Shown here piece by piece: positions 17,781-27,167 of a stretch of 64,000 bases of DNA (its first letter is position 1; each line of letters opens with the position of its first letter). Made by a program: the position numbers and the translations under genes. The stretch is from positions 1,612,001 to 1,676,000 of the forward strand of contig NC_018514.1 in assembly GCF_000292915.1 (NCBI RefSeq), read 5' to 3'. The notes under the pieces were generated by a model. That model saw only the letters and a list, made by a program, of their open reading frames with translations, searched no databases and was not told the origin of the DNA. The stretch is from Burkholderia cepacia GG4 (GTDB lineage Bacteria > Pseudomonadota > Gammaproteobacteria > Burkholderiales > Burkholderiaceae).

Positions 17781-18174
17781 CAGCCATTGCCTGTGAGGGC
17801 CGAGAAAGCCGAAAAGGTCGAATGGAGATCATGCAACCGAACGCCATTGCGTCATCGGGATCCTAGCCGTCGATTTCCCGGCGGTCGATGACGCTGCTCA
17901 CGCTTATTTCGAGCATAAGCACGCCCGATGCTATGCAGAAACCTGGGCCGCCCGACTCGCGGTATTGAAGCCCGATAAGCCCGCTCAATTTCGCAGCGGC
18001 ACAATTTTTGGCACACTGCGACGCACTTCGGAATCAGCCGCGACTCGTGTGACACTACGGTAGTCTTGAGCATGGCCGGTCGGAATACGGAAATGGCGCC
18101 GGTGTCTCAAGTAATCCCGGGAAAGTCCTTGCATTGGACTCTTTCCCGATCACCTCAGGTCGATCGACATCGTC
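17781..18174. other. Divergent promoter region with small dyad
   Basis: 394 nt between the EamA gene and a divergent lysR; no gene is supported. An inverted repeat GCTTAT-N7-ATAAGC lies at 17902-17920 and is a candidate operator for the LysR protein. Confidence 0.45.
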
Positions 18175-19149
18175 ATGGCGCCTCAATTCGAAATCGGCGA
18201 AACCCTGGTCGGCGCGCTTTCGCTGCGAGCCATCAAGTCGTTTCTCGCGGCCGCGAAGTGCGGCAGCTTTACGGGGGCCGCCAACGCGCTGAACGTGACC
18301 CCAGCAGCCGTCAGCAAGCAGGTGCGGGAACTTGAGGACTACCTCGGGACGCCGCTGTTCGTGCGCTCCGGCAGAACCGTCGCGCTGACGGCCGATGGCG
18401 AGATGTTCAAGGATGCTGCCCAGCTTTCGCTGATCAATCTTCACCAGGCCGCCGAACGCCTGCGCAAGAGAATCCCCGCCCGGCAGACCCTGATCGTGTG
18501 CTGTTCGCCCGCGTTTTCGGCGCTGTGGCTCCACAGGCGGCTGCCCGAATTCCTGCAGGACGAGCCGGACGTCGAGCTCACCGTGCTGGCCACGCAGAAT
18601 TTCATCTCGATGGAAGCAGGCGTGCAGCCTGACGTCTACATCGCGAAGCTGGCCAGCTTGCGGGACGGATACGACAGCGAGCACCTGTTCGATGACGAGG
18701 TCTATCCGGTCTGCACGCCGCACTATCTGCAGCGCCATGGCGCGATCAACGCACCCGCAGGCTTGCTGGACATGTCGCTGCTGGATCTCAGCGCCTATGG
18801 CCGCTCGCAGATTTCCGAGCATATCGACTGGAAAGTCTGGCTGGCGCTGCATGACGTCGATACCAGCTGGGGCGCCGAGGTCCCGCGGCAGCTCTTCACC
18901 AGCAATGACTATCCGGCCATCGTGCAGCTTGCCCTCGCACATCAGGGAGTGGCCCTGGGCTGGCATCACCTCGTCGGGCACCTGGTCGATAGCGGCGACC
19001 TCGTGCGTCCGCTACCGCACTCGACCATCATGAGGAATCGCGGCCATTACCTGTCCGTGCGGAAGGACAAGGCGGACGCGAGCGTGTGCAAACGATTCTG
19101 CCAATGGATCAGGCAGCAGCTCGCCGCGCCATCTTCAACGAAAAGTTGA
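18175..19149 (+). CDS. LysR-family regulator (GcvA-like)
   Basis: 324 residues. The DNA-binding domain (SLRAIKSFLAAAKCGSFTGAA, NVTPAAVSKQVRELEDYL) is preceded by a 14-residue leader, as in GcvA-group LysR proteins. The effector domain has the usual PLFVRSGRTVALT and QLALAHQGVALGWHHLV segments. It lies 100 nt upstream of the proline-racemase-family gene on the same strand and probably regulates that pair, sensing a hydroxyproline-type ligand (inference). Confidence 0.9.
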   Translation: MAPQFEIGETLVGALSLRAIKSFLAAAKCGSFTGAANALNVTPAAVSKQVRELEDYLGTPLFVRSGRTVALTADGEMFKDAAQLSLINLHQAAERLRKRIPARQTLIVCCSPAFSALWLHRRLPEFLQDEPDVELTVLATQNFISMEAGVQPDVYIAKLASLRDGYDSEHLFDDEVYPVCTPHYLQRHGAINAPAGLLDMSLLDLSAYGRSQISEHIDWKVWLALHDVDTSWGAEVPRQLFTSNDYPAIVQLALAHQGVALGWHHLVGHLVDSGDLVRPLPHSTIMRNRGHYLSVRKDKADASVCKRFCQWIRQQLAAPSSTKS

Positions 19150-19249
19150 AGCAATGCCGGAGGAAATGTCGCTTAAGTTTGCGACGAAACTGGCATAAAT
19201 TTCTCTTTACGTCGCACAGGGGCGGCGGGACGTAAGAGGACATCAGCTC

Positions 19250-20308
19250 ATGGGTTTCAAGCGAAGCATCCATGCGGTGGAAACCCATTCGGGTATTCCG
19301 ATGCGCGTCGTGACCGGCGGCATCCCGCACATTCCCGGCGATACGGTCCAGGCCAAGATGAAATGGCTGGAGGCCAATGACGACGGGCTGCGCAAGCTGC
19401 TGCTGCGTGAGCCGCGCGGCTACCCGGCCCACTGTTGCAACATCATCGTGCCGCCGTGTCACCCCGACGCGGACGCCGGCTACATCATCCTGGAGCAGGT
19501 CGAGTACCCGATGATGTCGGGCGGCAACACTATCTCGGTCGCCACCGTGCTGCTGGAAATGGGCATGCTGCCGATGCAGGAGCCGGTGACCGAGCTGACG
19601 CTGGAAGCGCCGGCCGGCCTGATTCGCATCACGGCCGAGTGCAAGGACGGCAAGGTCAAGAGCGTCAAGTTCAGGAACGTGCCGGCATTTGCCGCGCATC
19701 TCGATGCCGTGATCGACGTGCCGCATCTGGGCAAGGTGCGCGTGGATGTCGGCTGGGGCGGCATGTTCTACGCGATAGCAGACGTGCGGCAGTTTCCGGG
19801 GCTGGAACTGAAGCCCGAACACGGCAAGGAGATCGCACGGGTCTCGGCCATGATCCGGCAGGCCGCCATCGAGCAATTGCCGGTTACGCATCCCGATTAT
19901 CCGGGCGTCGGCATCACGATTTCCCAGCTCTCTGGCCCCACCGACGACCCGCGGGCCGACTGGAAGAACGCGGTCACGATGCCCACCGGGCCGCTCTCGT
20001 GGGACGATCCGGCCACCTGGACCGGCGCGATCGACCGGTGCCCCTGCGGCACCGGCACCTGTGCCAAGATGGCCGTGTTGCACGCCAAGGGCGAGCTTCC
20101 GCTGCGCCAGGACTTCCGGCACCAGGGCATCCTCGGCACCGTCTTCACCGGCCGCCTGGAAGAGACGACCCGCATCGGCGAGCAAGCGGCCGTGGTGCCG
20201 ACGCTGGCCGGCACCAGCTGGATCCATGGCATCCACACCATCGTGCTGGATCGCGACGATCCGTTTCCGGAGGGCTACACCGTGGGCGACATCTGGCCGA
20301 AGCAGTAG
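19250..20308 (+). CDS. Proline racemase-family protein, likely trans-3-hydroxy-L-proline dehydratase
   Basis: 352 residues with the twin alpha/beta halves of the proline racemase fold. The two catalytic positions are Ser90 (YPMMSGGN, where racemases have Cys in MCGH) and Cys266 (DRCPCGTGT). Loss of one thiol disfavours symmetric two-base racemisation and is seen in family members that dehydrate trans-3-hydroxyproline to pyrroline-2-carboxylate or act on 4-hydroxyproline. The next gene encodes a pyrroline-2-carboxylate reductase-like enzyme, giving a two-step route to L-proline. Starts at ATG 19250. Confidence 0.82.
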   Translation: MGFKRSIHAVETHSGIPMRVVTGGIPHIPGDTVQAKMKWLEANDDGLRKLLLREPRGYPAHCCNIIVPPCHPDADAGYIILEQVEYPMMSGGNTISVATVLLEMGMLPMQEPVTELTLEAPAGLIRITAECKDGKVKSVKFRNVPAFAAHLDAVIDVPHLGKVRVDVGWGGMFYAIADVRQFPGLELKPEHGKEIARVSAMIRQAAIEQLPVTHPDYPGVGITISQLSGPTDDPRADWKNAVTMPTGPLSWDDPATWTGAIDRCPCGTGTCAKMAVLHAKGELPLRQDFRHQGILGTVFTGRLEETTRIGEQAAVVPTLAGTSWIHGIHTIVLDRDDPFPEGYTVGDIWPKQ

Positions 20309-20319
20309 GAACGGTGCGC

Positions 20320-21252
20320 ATGCAGATCATTTCCGCGCAGCAGATCCAGTCGGTACTCGACTGGTCCGGCGTGCTAGACGCGTTGCACCGCGGGCACGCC
20401 GGCGCCCGGCCTGTCGGTGACAGCTACTTCATCGGGGATGCGGGCTTCGGCCTGTTCAGCCGGGGCGTGATCCTGCCGGGCAGGGGGGCCGGCGTCAAGG
20501 TCGCGTCGATCCATCCGGCCAATGCTGCAGCCGCCCCACCACTGCCGTCGGAGCAAGCCGCGTTTCTCGTCCTGGACGAGCGCACCAAGGGGCTCGTCGC
20601 GCTGCTCGACGGTCCCGAAATCACGCGTTGGAAGACCGCGGCCGATTCCGCGCTGGCGGCACGCATGCTCAGCAGCGAGCACAGCGAGGTCCTGCTGGTG
20701 CTGGGTGCGGGTCCGGTTGCACGGTCGTTGACGGACGCTTACCTGCACATCCGGCCATCCATCCGCGAAGTGCTGTTGTGGAATCGCACGCTGTCGAAGC
20801 TGGAGGCCGCACGCGCGGCGCTCGACGCACGAAACATCCGCGCACAGATTGTCGAGGATCTCGATGCCGCGGTAGCTCGTGCCGACATCATCACGGCTGC
20901 CACCAGCGCATCCACGCCCGTGATCCGGGGCGAATGCGTGCGGCCCGGCACCCATGTCGATCTGGTCGGCGGATATCGACCCGATATGCAGGAAGCGGAT
21001 TGCGAGGTGTTCCGCGGTGCGCGGATCTTCGTGGACGACCACCAGAACGCTGCGCAGTCGGGCGACATTCAGATCCCGATGCAGGCGGGCGTCATTCGGG
21101 AAAGTGACATCGAAGGCGATCTGTTCGATCTGTGCCGGATGCCGGCGTTCCATCGTTCGGCCGCGGATCGGACGGTTTACAAGAATGCCGGCGGCGCGCA
21201 CCAGGACCTGATCGTGAGTCAATATGTTGTCGAGCATTTGAAGACGTACTAG
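20320..21252 (+). CDS. Ornithine cyclodeaminase-family, likely pyrroline-2-carboxylate reductase
   Basis: 310 residues of the OCD/mu-crystallin family. The NAD(P) loop LVLGAGPVARSL, WNRTLSKLEA, ADIITAATSASTPVI and the C-terminal KNAGGAHQDL are visible. Family members near hydroxyproline dehydratases reduce delta1-pyrroline-2-carboxylate to L-proline. ATG 20320 is 9 nt after AGGA and 11 nt after the preceding stop; a GTG two codons earlier is too close to that ribosome site. True cyclodeaminases need an Asp at the catalytic position, which I cannot assign confidently here. Confidence 0.85.
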   Translation: MQIISAQQIQSVLDWSGVLDALHRGHAGARPVGDSYFIGDAGFGLFSRGVILPGRGAGVKVASIHPANAAAAPPLPSEQAAFLVLDERTKGLVALLDGPEITRWKTAADSALAARMLSSEHSEVLLVLGAGPVARSLTDAYLHIRPSIREVLLWNRTLSKLEAARAALDARNIRAQIVEDLDAAVARADIITAATSASTPVIRGECVRPGTHVDLVGGYRPDMQEADCEVFRGARIFVDDHQNAAQSGDIQIPMQAGVIRESDIEGDLFDLCRMPAFHRSAADRTVYKNAGGAHQDLIVSQYVVEHLKTY

Positions 21253-21588
21253 CCGTCGGCTCGATCAACGTCCGGCACAATCGCAAGCACGCGCCGGCCA
21301 TGCAACGATGACTCGCCGGCGCCGTTCAGCGCGCGATCGATATCGACCCGCTCGGCCTGATCGAGCCACAAGATGCTGGTCTCGCGCCGCCGTTCGCTTG
21401 CAAGAGCGATTGCTAAGCCACACAGCGCCGCTTCAGCGGCCGACCGAGACTCGCAAATATCGAAAGCGTCGGATACTCACGGTCCCCGTCGCCCCTCAAG
21501 AATGAGAGGCGAAAGGCACCGCAAGGAACAGAGAACGAGAACTCGCGATTTCACCGTCACAATTCGACGGTTTCATACGCGGCGCCAG
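21253..21588. other. Intergenic region, nothing recognised
   Basis: 336 nt between two convergent genes (reductase from the left, racemase from the right). I see no gene, no strong hairpin and no element ends. Confidence 0.4.
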
Positions 21589-22689
21589 TCACGCTACACC
21601 GGGAAACGCATTAACGCTCCAAGTTGCCAATGCCTCGTGTATCGACGCAGACCGTATTGGCTGCGGTATCGCGTTGACGGTCCTTGAGAATCGCGGCGCC
21701 GGTGCCGGCTGAGCCACACCGTCTACCGTCAGATAGGTTTCACGGGCAACGTTGTGAGGATGCTCCAGCGCCTCGTCCCAATCCAGCACCGGCGCGAAAC
21801 AGGCGTCAGTACCTTCAAGCATCTCGCACCACTCTTGTCGGGTCCGGGTACGGAATACGTTTGCCAGGCGCAGCTTTAACAGTGGCCACCGTGCTGCATC
21901 CATTTGCTCGTCGAACAACGGATCATCGAGTCCGCACAGTGTGCGCAATTCTGCGTAGAACTGCGGCTCGATCGCACCGATCGCGATGAACTTGCCGTCG
22001 GCGCATGCATACGTATCGTAGAAATGGGCGCCGCCGTCGAGCAGGTTTTCACCGCGCTGGTTGCCCCATTGCCCCATTGCCCTGAGTCCATACAGGAAAG
22101 CTGACAACAGCGCCGTACCATCCGTCATCGCCGCGTCGACGACCTGACCGTGACCCGAGTTCTTCGCCTCCAGCAATGCCGCCAGCAGGCCGACGGCCAA
22201 CAGCATGCCCCCTCCACCGAAATCTCCGACGTAATTCAACGGCGGCGGCGGCGCCTCGTCGGGCCGGCCGATCGCGTTCAGCGCACCGGAGATGGCGATG
22301 TAATTGATGTCATGCCCCGCGGCCTGCGACAGCGGCCCGTGTTGTCCCCACCCCGTCATCCGGCCATAGACCAGCCTCGGGTTGACCTCGAGGCAGTCCT
22401 GCGGCCCCAGGCCCAACCGCTCCATCACGCCGGGCCGGAATCCCTCGATCAGGCAATCGGCCGCACCGATCAACGACATGACGTGTTCCCGCGCGCCGGC
22501 GGCACGCAGGTCCAGTTGCACCGTGCGTCTGTTGCGGTTCGTCACGTCACGCGCGTCAGGTGACTGACCGGGCCGTGCGATGCGCACCACGTCTGCACCC
22601 AGGTCGCCCAATACCATTGCGCAGAAAGGACCCGGGCCGATCCCCGCGAATTCCACAACCTTCAATCCTGCCAGGGGTCCCGCCATCAT
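21589..22689 (-). CDS. Alpha-methylacyl-CoA racemase (CaiB/BaiF family)
   Basis: 366 residues. The catalytic residues of AMACR/MCR enzymes are in place: His126 ([10 protein letters not shown]), Asp156 ([10 protein letters not shown]) and Glu241 (AIEPQF), and the family phrase GLGPG-like GIGPGPF plus [11 protein letters not shown] are present. This separates it from CoA-transferases of the same fold, such as that at 6695. It epimerises the 2-methyl centre of branched acyl-CoAs so that S-specific dehydrogenases can act. It ends the long operon that starts with the SDR at 29161; its start overlaps the kinase stop (ATGATGA arrangement). Confidence 0.9.
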   Translation of the reverse strand: MMAGPLAGLKVVEFAGIGPGPFCAMVLGDLGADVVRIARPGQSPDARDVTNRNRRTVQLDLRAAGAREHVMSLIGAADCLIEGFRPGVMERLGLGPQDCLEVNPRLVYGRMTGWGQHGPLSQAAGHDINYIAISGALNAIGRPDEAPPPPLNYVGDFGGGGMLLAVGLLAALLEAKNSGHGQVVDAAMTDGTALLSAFLYGLRAMGQWGNQRGENLLDGGAHFYDTYACADGKFIAIGAIEPQFYAELRTLCGLDDPLFDEQMDAARWPLLKLRLANVFRTRTRQEWCEMLEGTDACFAPVLDWDEALEHPHNVARETYLTVDGVAQPAPAPRFSRTVNAIPQPIRSASIHEALATWSVNAFPGVA

Positions 22690-23717
22690 TGTTCTCCCTT
22701 ATCGATCGCGATCAACTCCACCGCATAACGCGCAAAACGAGACGACAAACGACCGACCGCCACGGCGTCGTCGCCGACGGCGTTTCCTGCCTTCGCTCGT
22801 GCCGTGATTCCCTCCAGGATCACGGCAAAGCGGAACAGCGAAAACGCATGATGGAAGGGACGAACAGCATCCCCTCGGCCGCTGGCGGCCAAGTAGGCTG
22901 CGAGGTACTCCTGCTGAGCGGGCAGATGCAATGCCTGCAGGTCGAGGCCCTTGACGCCTTCGAACACGTCCGGCTCGGTCAGCCACGGCAAGCTGCTGTA
23001 CGCGGCGTCCGCCAACGGATGGCCCAGTGTCGACAGTTCCCAGTCCAGCACCGCGATCACGCGTGGCTCGGTCGGGTGAAACATCACGTTGCCGAGGCGG
23101 AAGTCTCCATGGGCGATCGTCGTTTCGTCGCCCGGTGGAATATGGCTCGGCAGCCATTCGATCAGGCGTTCGATATCCGGATTGTCCTGGATCCTTGACG
23201 CCTGCCACTGCCGAGTCCACCGATCGATCTGACGCGCGAAGAAGTTGCCCGGCTTTCCGTAGTCAGCCAAACCGACGCTGGCCCAATCGACCGCGTGCAG
23301 TTGAGCCAGCGTCTCGGCCAGAGCAAATAGATAGCTGCGCCGCTGTTCCGGGTCAATCTCGGGCATCGCGTAATTGCTCATGACCCGACCTTCAAGACGC
23401 TCCATCACATAAAACGGAGTTCCGATGATTTCACGGTCCTCGCAGTACAAGAGTGCATTGGGTACCGGTACGTCTGTCTTATGCAACGCGCGCAAGATAC
23501 GGAACTCCCGATCTACCGCATGCGCCGATTTGAGCAGTTCACCCGGCGGCTGCTTGCGCAGGACCAGGCGCGGCCCCTTTTCGAAAGTGACGAAGAACGT
23601 CGGATTGGACTGACCGCCTCCGATGCGTTGCAGCTCCATCCGGCCACGAAGCTCCGGCATAAAGGTTCGCAGATAGTCGGCGAGGACAACCGGATCGAAC
23701 TCGAGTTCGTGGCTCAT
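22686..23717 (-). CDS. APH-type phosphotransferase, acyl-CoA kinase-like (LvaA/ACAD10 kinase family)
   Basis: 343 residues of the aminoglycoside-phosphotransferase fold. The catalytic loop is HGDFRLGN (203-210, Asp205 as base) and the metal site DWE (225-227); Lys55 is the probable ATP lysine. This subgroup is the bacterial counterpart of the kinase domain of ACAD10/11 and of LvaA in levulinate breakdown, which phosphorylate 4-hydroxyacyl-CoA so that an ACAD-like partner can shift the hydroxyl to C3. A candidate partner is at 57178. Starts at ATG 23717 inside livM (4-nt overlap). Not an antibiotic resistance gene by context. Confidence 0.85.
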   Translation of the reverse strand: MSHELEFDPVVLADYLRTFMPELRGRMELQRIGGGQSNPTFFVTFEKGPRLVLRKQPPGELLKSAHAVDREFRILRALHKTDVPVPNALLYCEDREIIGTPFYVMERLEGRVMSNYAMPEIDPEQRRSYLFALAETLAQLHAVDWASVGLADYGKPGNFFARQIDRWTRQWQASRIQDNPDIERLIEWLPSHIPPGDETTIAHGDFRLGNVMFHPTEPRVIAVLDWELSTLGHPLADAAYSSLPWLTEPDVFEGVKGLDLQALHLPAQQEYLAAYLAASGRGDAVRPFHHAFSLFRFAVILEGITARAKAGNAVGDDAVAVGRLSSRFARYAVELIAIDKGEQ

Positions 23718-24730
23718 GCTTGCCCTCCCTCTTGTCCCTGCAGTCGCGAACGTACGCGTGTAATCAGGCCCATCACGCCACCTGGTAGAACAAAAACGAA
23801 GAGGATCAATACCAGACCGTAGATTCCCCAGGCCGCATCCTTGGAAATCGTCTCGGCAACGCTCGGTACGAACATGATGAAAGCGGCGCCGAACAGCGCG
23901 CCCCAAAGCGTACCGATGCCACCGACGACCACGCCGACCAGAAGCGAGATGGACAGGAACATCGTGAAAGAATCCGGCGAAACGAATTGAACGGCCAGCG
24001 CAGACAGACCGCCACCGATGCCGGTGAACGCAGCAGATACGCCGAAGGTCATGGATTTGTAGTGCCGGTTGTCGATGCCCATGGACTCGGCGGCGAGCTC
24101 GTGATCGCGGATGGCACGCAGTGCACGGCCCGTGCCGCTGTCGATCATGTTCCGGGCCAGGACGAAGACCATCACCGCCACGACCAGCGCGAAGAGGTAC
24201 AGATACTGATCGGAATCGAGCGGCAGACCGAACGGCGCATCCGGCTTGGTCAACACGATACCGCCGACGCCGCCGGTCCACGGTTCCAGGTACTTGTACT
24301 TCAGCAACTGCGGCGTCACCACCCCGAGAGCGAAAGTCGCGAGCGCCAGATAGAGGCCCTGCAGCTTCAGCGCCGGCCGACCGAACAGGTACCCGACCAG
24401 CAGGCACACCAGGCCGGCGGCAGGAATGCACAGCCAGTAAGGAACCGAGGCCTTGTCCATCAGAATGGCAACGGTGTACGCACCGATCGCATAGAAGGCG
24501 CCGTGTCCCAGCGAGATCTGGCCGTTGTAACCGGTCAGCATGTTCAGTCCGACCAGTGCGACGGCATACGAAAGCACCATGGTGATCTGGAACAGGACAT
24601 ACCCATGAGCGGCGAATATCGGGACGATCGCGAGCGCCAGCAGAACCAGACTTCGCGGCAAGCGGGCACGCTGGCTGCGCGCGGGCCCCGAAAAGGGAGC
24701 GGGATGAGAGGTCATGGACTTCGGATTCAT
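23714..24730 (-). CDS. livM: Branched-chain amino acid-type ABC transporter permease LivM
   Basis: 338 residues with a short N-terminal tail and about nine hydrophobic segments. The LivM hallmarks GLNMLTGYNGQISLGHGAFYAIGAY and the cytoplasmic EAA-like loop (GRALRAIRDHELAAESMGI) are present. It pairs with the LivH gene 3 nt upstream. Families of this type import branched-chain amino acids but also aromatic, steroid-like and short organic acids; the surrounding CoA enzymes argue for a carboxylic acid here. Confidence 0.93.
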   Translation of the reverse strand: MNPKSMTSHPAPFSGPARSQRARLPRSLVLLALAIVPIFAAHGYVLFQITMVLSYAVALVGLNMLTGYNGQISLGHGAFYAIGAYTVAILMDKASVPYWLCIPAAGLVCLLVGYLFGRPALKLQGLYLALATFALGVVTPQLLKYKYLEPWTGGVGGIVLTKPDAPFGLPLDSDQYLYLFALVVAVMVFVLARNMIDSGTGRALRAIRDHELAAESMGIDNRHYKSMTFGVSAAFTGIGGGLSALAVQFVSPDSFTMFLSISLLVGVVVGGIGTLWGALFGAAFIMFVPSVAETISKDAAWGIYGLVLILFVFVLPGGVMGLITRVRSRLQGQEGGQA

Positions 24731-24733
24731 GGC

Positions 24734-25606
24734 TTAGACACGTTGTACGATGCGACGACCCAGCAGGCCCGCGGGCCGTACGATGAGGACGACGACGATA
24801 AGAACCAGCGCCACCGAAAGCTTGAGCTCGGTGCCTACGACGTAGGTGCCGATCAGGTTTTCGAGCACGCCCACCAGAAACCCGCCGATCACGGCACCGA
24901 CCGGATTGTCGATGCCCCCGATGAGCGCCCCCGCGAACGCGTAGATAAGGACGCCGCTCATCATGCCGGGGTCGAGGAAGACCACCGGCGCGACCATCAT
25001 TCCGGCAACCGCGCCGATGGCGCCGGCCAGGCCCCACCCGAGCATCAGCATCCGGCCCACACGAATGCCCAGTAGACGGGATGACCCGGGGTTTTGCGCA
25101 GCGGCGCGCATGGCGAGACCCAGCGTAGTAAAGCGGAAGAAGGTGAACAGTGCGGCGACGATGCACAACGCGACGAAGATCGTCCCGACCTGATGCGCCG
25201 ACATCAGCGCACTTCCGAACCAGGCATCCTTCGGAAACGGGCTCGGAAACGCCTTGATCTGGCTGCCGAACAGCCAACCGGCCGCGCTATGGAAGATCAC
25301 CAGGAGACCGATGAAGACCACCACGACGCTCAATTCGGGCGCCTTGTGCAACGGCCGTATCACGACGAACTCCAATGCCGCCCCCATCGCGAAGGACAAC
25401 ACTATCGTGAGGAAGAACGCCCCCCAGTACGGCACGCCTGCCTGAATCAACGCCCACGCAATGAAGGTCGAGAACATCGCCATCTCGCCTTGCGCAAAGT
25501 TCACTTGATGTGTCGCCTGATAGATCATGACGAGCGCGAGCGCGAGGCACGCATAGATGCCGCCGGTCGACAGGCCGGTTACCAGTTGCTGAACGAAAGA
25601 CTCCAT
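24734..25606 (-). CDS. livH: ABC transporter permease LivH
   Basis: About 290 residues with the LivH pattern: LSTGGIYACLALALVMIYQATHQVNFAQGEMAM and the coupling loop TLGLAMRAAAQNPGSSRLLGI. I prefer the ATG at 25606, spaced correctly from GGAGAG; a GTG two codons upstream overlaps the LivF stop. Partner of LivM, LivF and LivG in one importer. Confidence 0.92.
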   Translation of the reverse strand: MESFVQQLVTGLSTGGIYACLALALVMIYQATHQVNFAQGEMAMFSTFIAWALIQAGVPYWGAFFLTIVLSFAMGAALEFVVIRPLHKAPELSVVVVFIGLLVIFHSAAGWLFGSQIKAFPSPFPKDAWFGSALMSAHQVGTIFVALCIVAALFTFFRFTTLGLAMRAAAQNPGSSRLLGIRVGRMLMLGWGLAGAIGAVAGMMVAPVVFLDPGMMSGVLIYAFAGALIGGIDNPVGAVIGGFLVGVLENLIGTYVVGTELKLSVALVLIVVVLIVRPAGLLGRRIVQRV

Positions 25607-25608
25607 GC

Positions 25609-26325
25609 TCACTCTCCAAGGTAGGCACGACGCACGGCGTCGTCGCCGCGCATCGACTCGCTGGTGCCGTGCTTGACGATGCGGCCCGACTCGAGCAGAT
25701 AGGCCGTGTCTGCCAGCTCCAGCGCGATCCGCGCGTTCTGTTCCACCAGCAGGATGGCAACCTGCTGCTCGTCACGGATGCGGCGCATGATGGCGAAAAT
25801 GTCGCGCACCATCATCGGCGCCAGGCCGAAGGAAGGCTCGTCCAGCAATAGCAACGCGGGACGCGCCATCAGTGCGCGCGCGATCGCCAGCATTTGCTGC
25901 TCCCCACCGGAAAGCGTGCCGGCCTGCTGCGCGCGACGCTCTTTCAAACGGGGAAAGTAGTCGTACATGCGCTCCACGTCTTCCTCGACCGCCCGCCGGT
26001 CCTTGCGCGCATGACACCCGAGATACAGGTTCTCCCTGGTCGTCAGCCCCAGGAACGTCCCGCGGCCATCAGGCACATGCCCGACGCCGAGCACAGCGAT
26101 CTGTTCGGTCGAACGGTCTTCGATCTGCTGCCCACGAAACGTGACCTTCCCGCTTGTACGCGCCATGAATCGGCAGATCGCGCGCAACGTGGTCGTCTTG
26201 CCCGCTCCGTTCGCGCCGAGCAGAGCCGTCACTTGACCGGCTTCCACGTTCATGTCGATGCCATGCAAGACTTCCGACGCGTTATAGCTTGCCCGCAGAT
26301 CGCGGATTTCCAAGAGCCGGGTCAT
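25609..26325 (-). CDS. livF: ABC transporter ATP-binding protein LivF
   Basis: 238 residues, a complete nucleotide-binding domain: Walker A GANGAGKT, signature LSGGEQQ, Walker B ALLLLDEP and the switch His region. The short length without the LivG insertion, and DGRGTFLGLTTRENLYLG, identify it as LivF. Overlaps livG by 4 nt and livH by 1-4 nt, giving translational coupling through the transporter. Confidence 0.94.
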   Translation of the reverse strand: MTRLLEIRDLRASYNASEVLHGIDMNVEAGQVTALLGANGAGKTTTLRAICRFMARTSGKVTFRGQQIEDRSTEQIAVLGVGHVPDGRGTFLGLTTRENLYLGCHARKDRRAVEEDVERMYDYFPRLKERRAQQAGTLSGGEQQMLAIARALMARPALLLLDEPSFGLAPMMVRDIFAIMRRIRDEQQVAILLVEQNARIALELADTAYLLESGRIVKHGTSESMRGDDAVRRAYLGE

Positions 26326-27125
26326 GCTGTCTCCCCTTCTTCCGCGCCGAGATAGGCCCGAATCACGTCGGGATGGTTGCGCACATCCTCAGGGCGCCCG
26401 TCGGCGATCTTGCGACCGAAGTTCAACGCGACGATTCGGTCGCACACACCCATGATCAGCCCCATGTGGTGCTCCACCAGCAACACCGTCAGGTTCAGGC
26501 GCTTGCGAATGTCCAGAATCAGTTCACCGAGACCGCTGAGCTCCTCATGGTTCAGGCCGCACGCCGGCTCATCCAGCAACAGCAACGACGGCTCGCTTGC
26601 AAGCGCACGCGCCAGTTCGACCCGCTTTTGCGTTCCGAACGGCAGGTCGACGACGATCCGGTGGGAAAACGCCGTCAGCCCGACGAGCTCCAATGCCTCA
26701 TCCACGCGTTCCTGGGCCGCGCGCTCGGTGCCGACAGCCGCCGGCAGTCGAAGCGCGTCCGCAAGGAAGCCGTTGTGGTGATGCGAATGGACACCGACCA
26801 GTACGTTGTCGCGCACCGTCATGGTCCGGAACAACGCCAGATTCTGGAAGGTTCTACCCACGCCCAGCTTCGCGATGCGATGTCGCGGCATGCGGGACAA
26901 AACATGGCCATCGAAGTGGATCGTGCCGCTGTCGCAGCGATAGAGTCGGGACAGGCAGTTGAACAAGGTGCTCTTGCCTGCGCCGTTCGGACCAATCAGG
27001 CCGCGAACTTCACCCCGACGCACATCGAAACTGACACGGTCCAGTGCCACGATCCCGCCGAAGCGCACGGACACACTGTCTACCGTGAGCAAGGGCGAAT
27101 CCGCGCGTTCTTGTCTTATTTGCAT
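26322..27125 (-). CDS. livG: ABC transporter ATP-binding protein LivG
   Basis: 267 residues. Walker A GPNGAGKS, LivG-type GVGRTFQNLALFRTMTV, Walker B LLLLDEPACGLN and the C-terminal PEDVRNHPDVIRAYLG are all seen. The canonical LSxGQ signature reads LPFGTQKRVE, a substitution common in this branch. I use ATG 27125, preceded by GGAG at the right distance; an ATG four codons upstream is the alternative. 42 nt separate it from the thiolase stop. Confidence 0.92.
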   Translation of the reverse strand: MQIRQERADSPLLTVDSVSVRFGGIVALDRVSFDVRRGEVRGLIGPNGAGKSTLFNCLSRLYRCDSGTIHFDGHVLSRMPRHRIAKLGVGRTFQNLALFRTMTVRDNVLVGVHSHHHNGFLADALRLPAAVGTERAAQERVDEALELVGLTAFSHRIVVDLPFGTQKRVELARALASEPSLLLLDEPACGLNHEELSGLGELILDIRKRLNLTVLLVEHHMGLIMGVCDRIVALNFGRKIADGRPEDVRNHPDVIRAYLGAEEGETA

Positions 27126-27167
27126 CCCAGTCTCCATGGGTGGGCCTGCCCGGCCCGCGGCGCTGTA

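Noticed and set aside
16551..17891. 446-codon + strand frame
   Set aside because: Antisense to the EamA transporter; composition is that of a high-GC shadow frame.
22686..23717. Aminoglycoside resistance phosphotransferase
   Set aside because: The fold is shared, but the gene is embedded between LivM and an acyl-CoA racemase and matches the acyl-CoA kinase subgroup.
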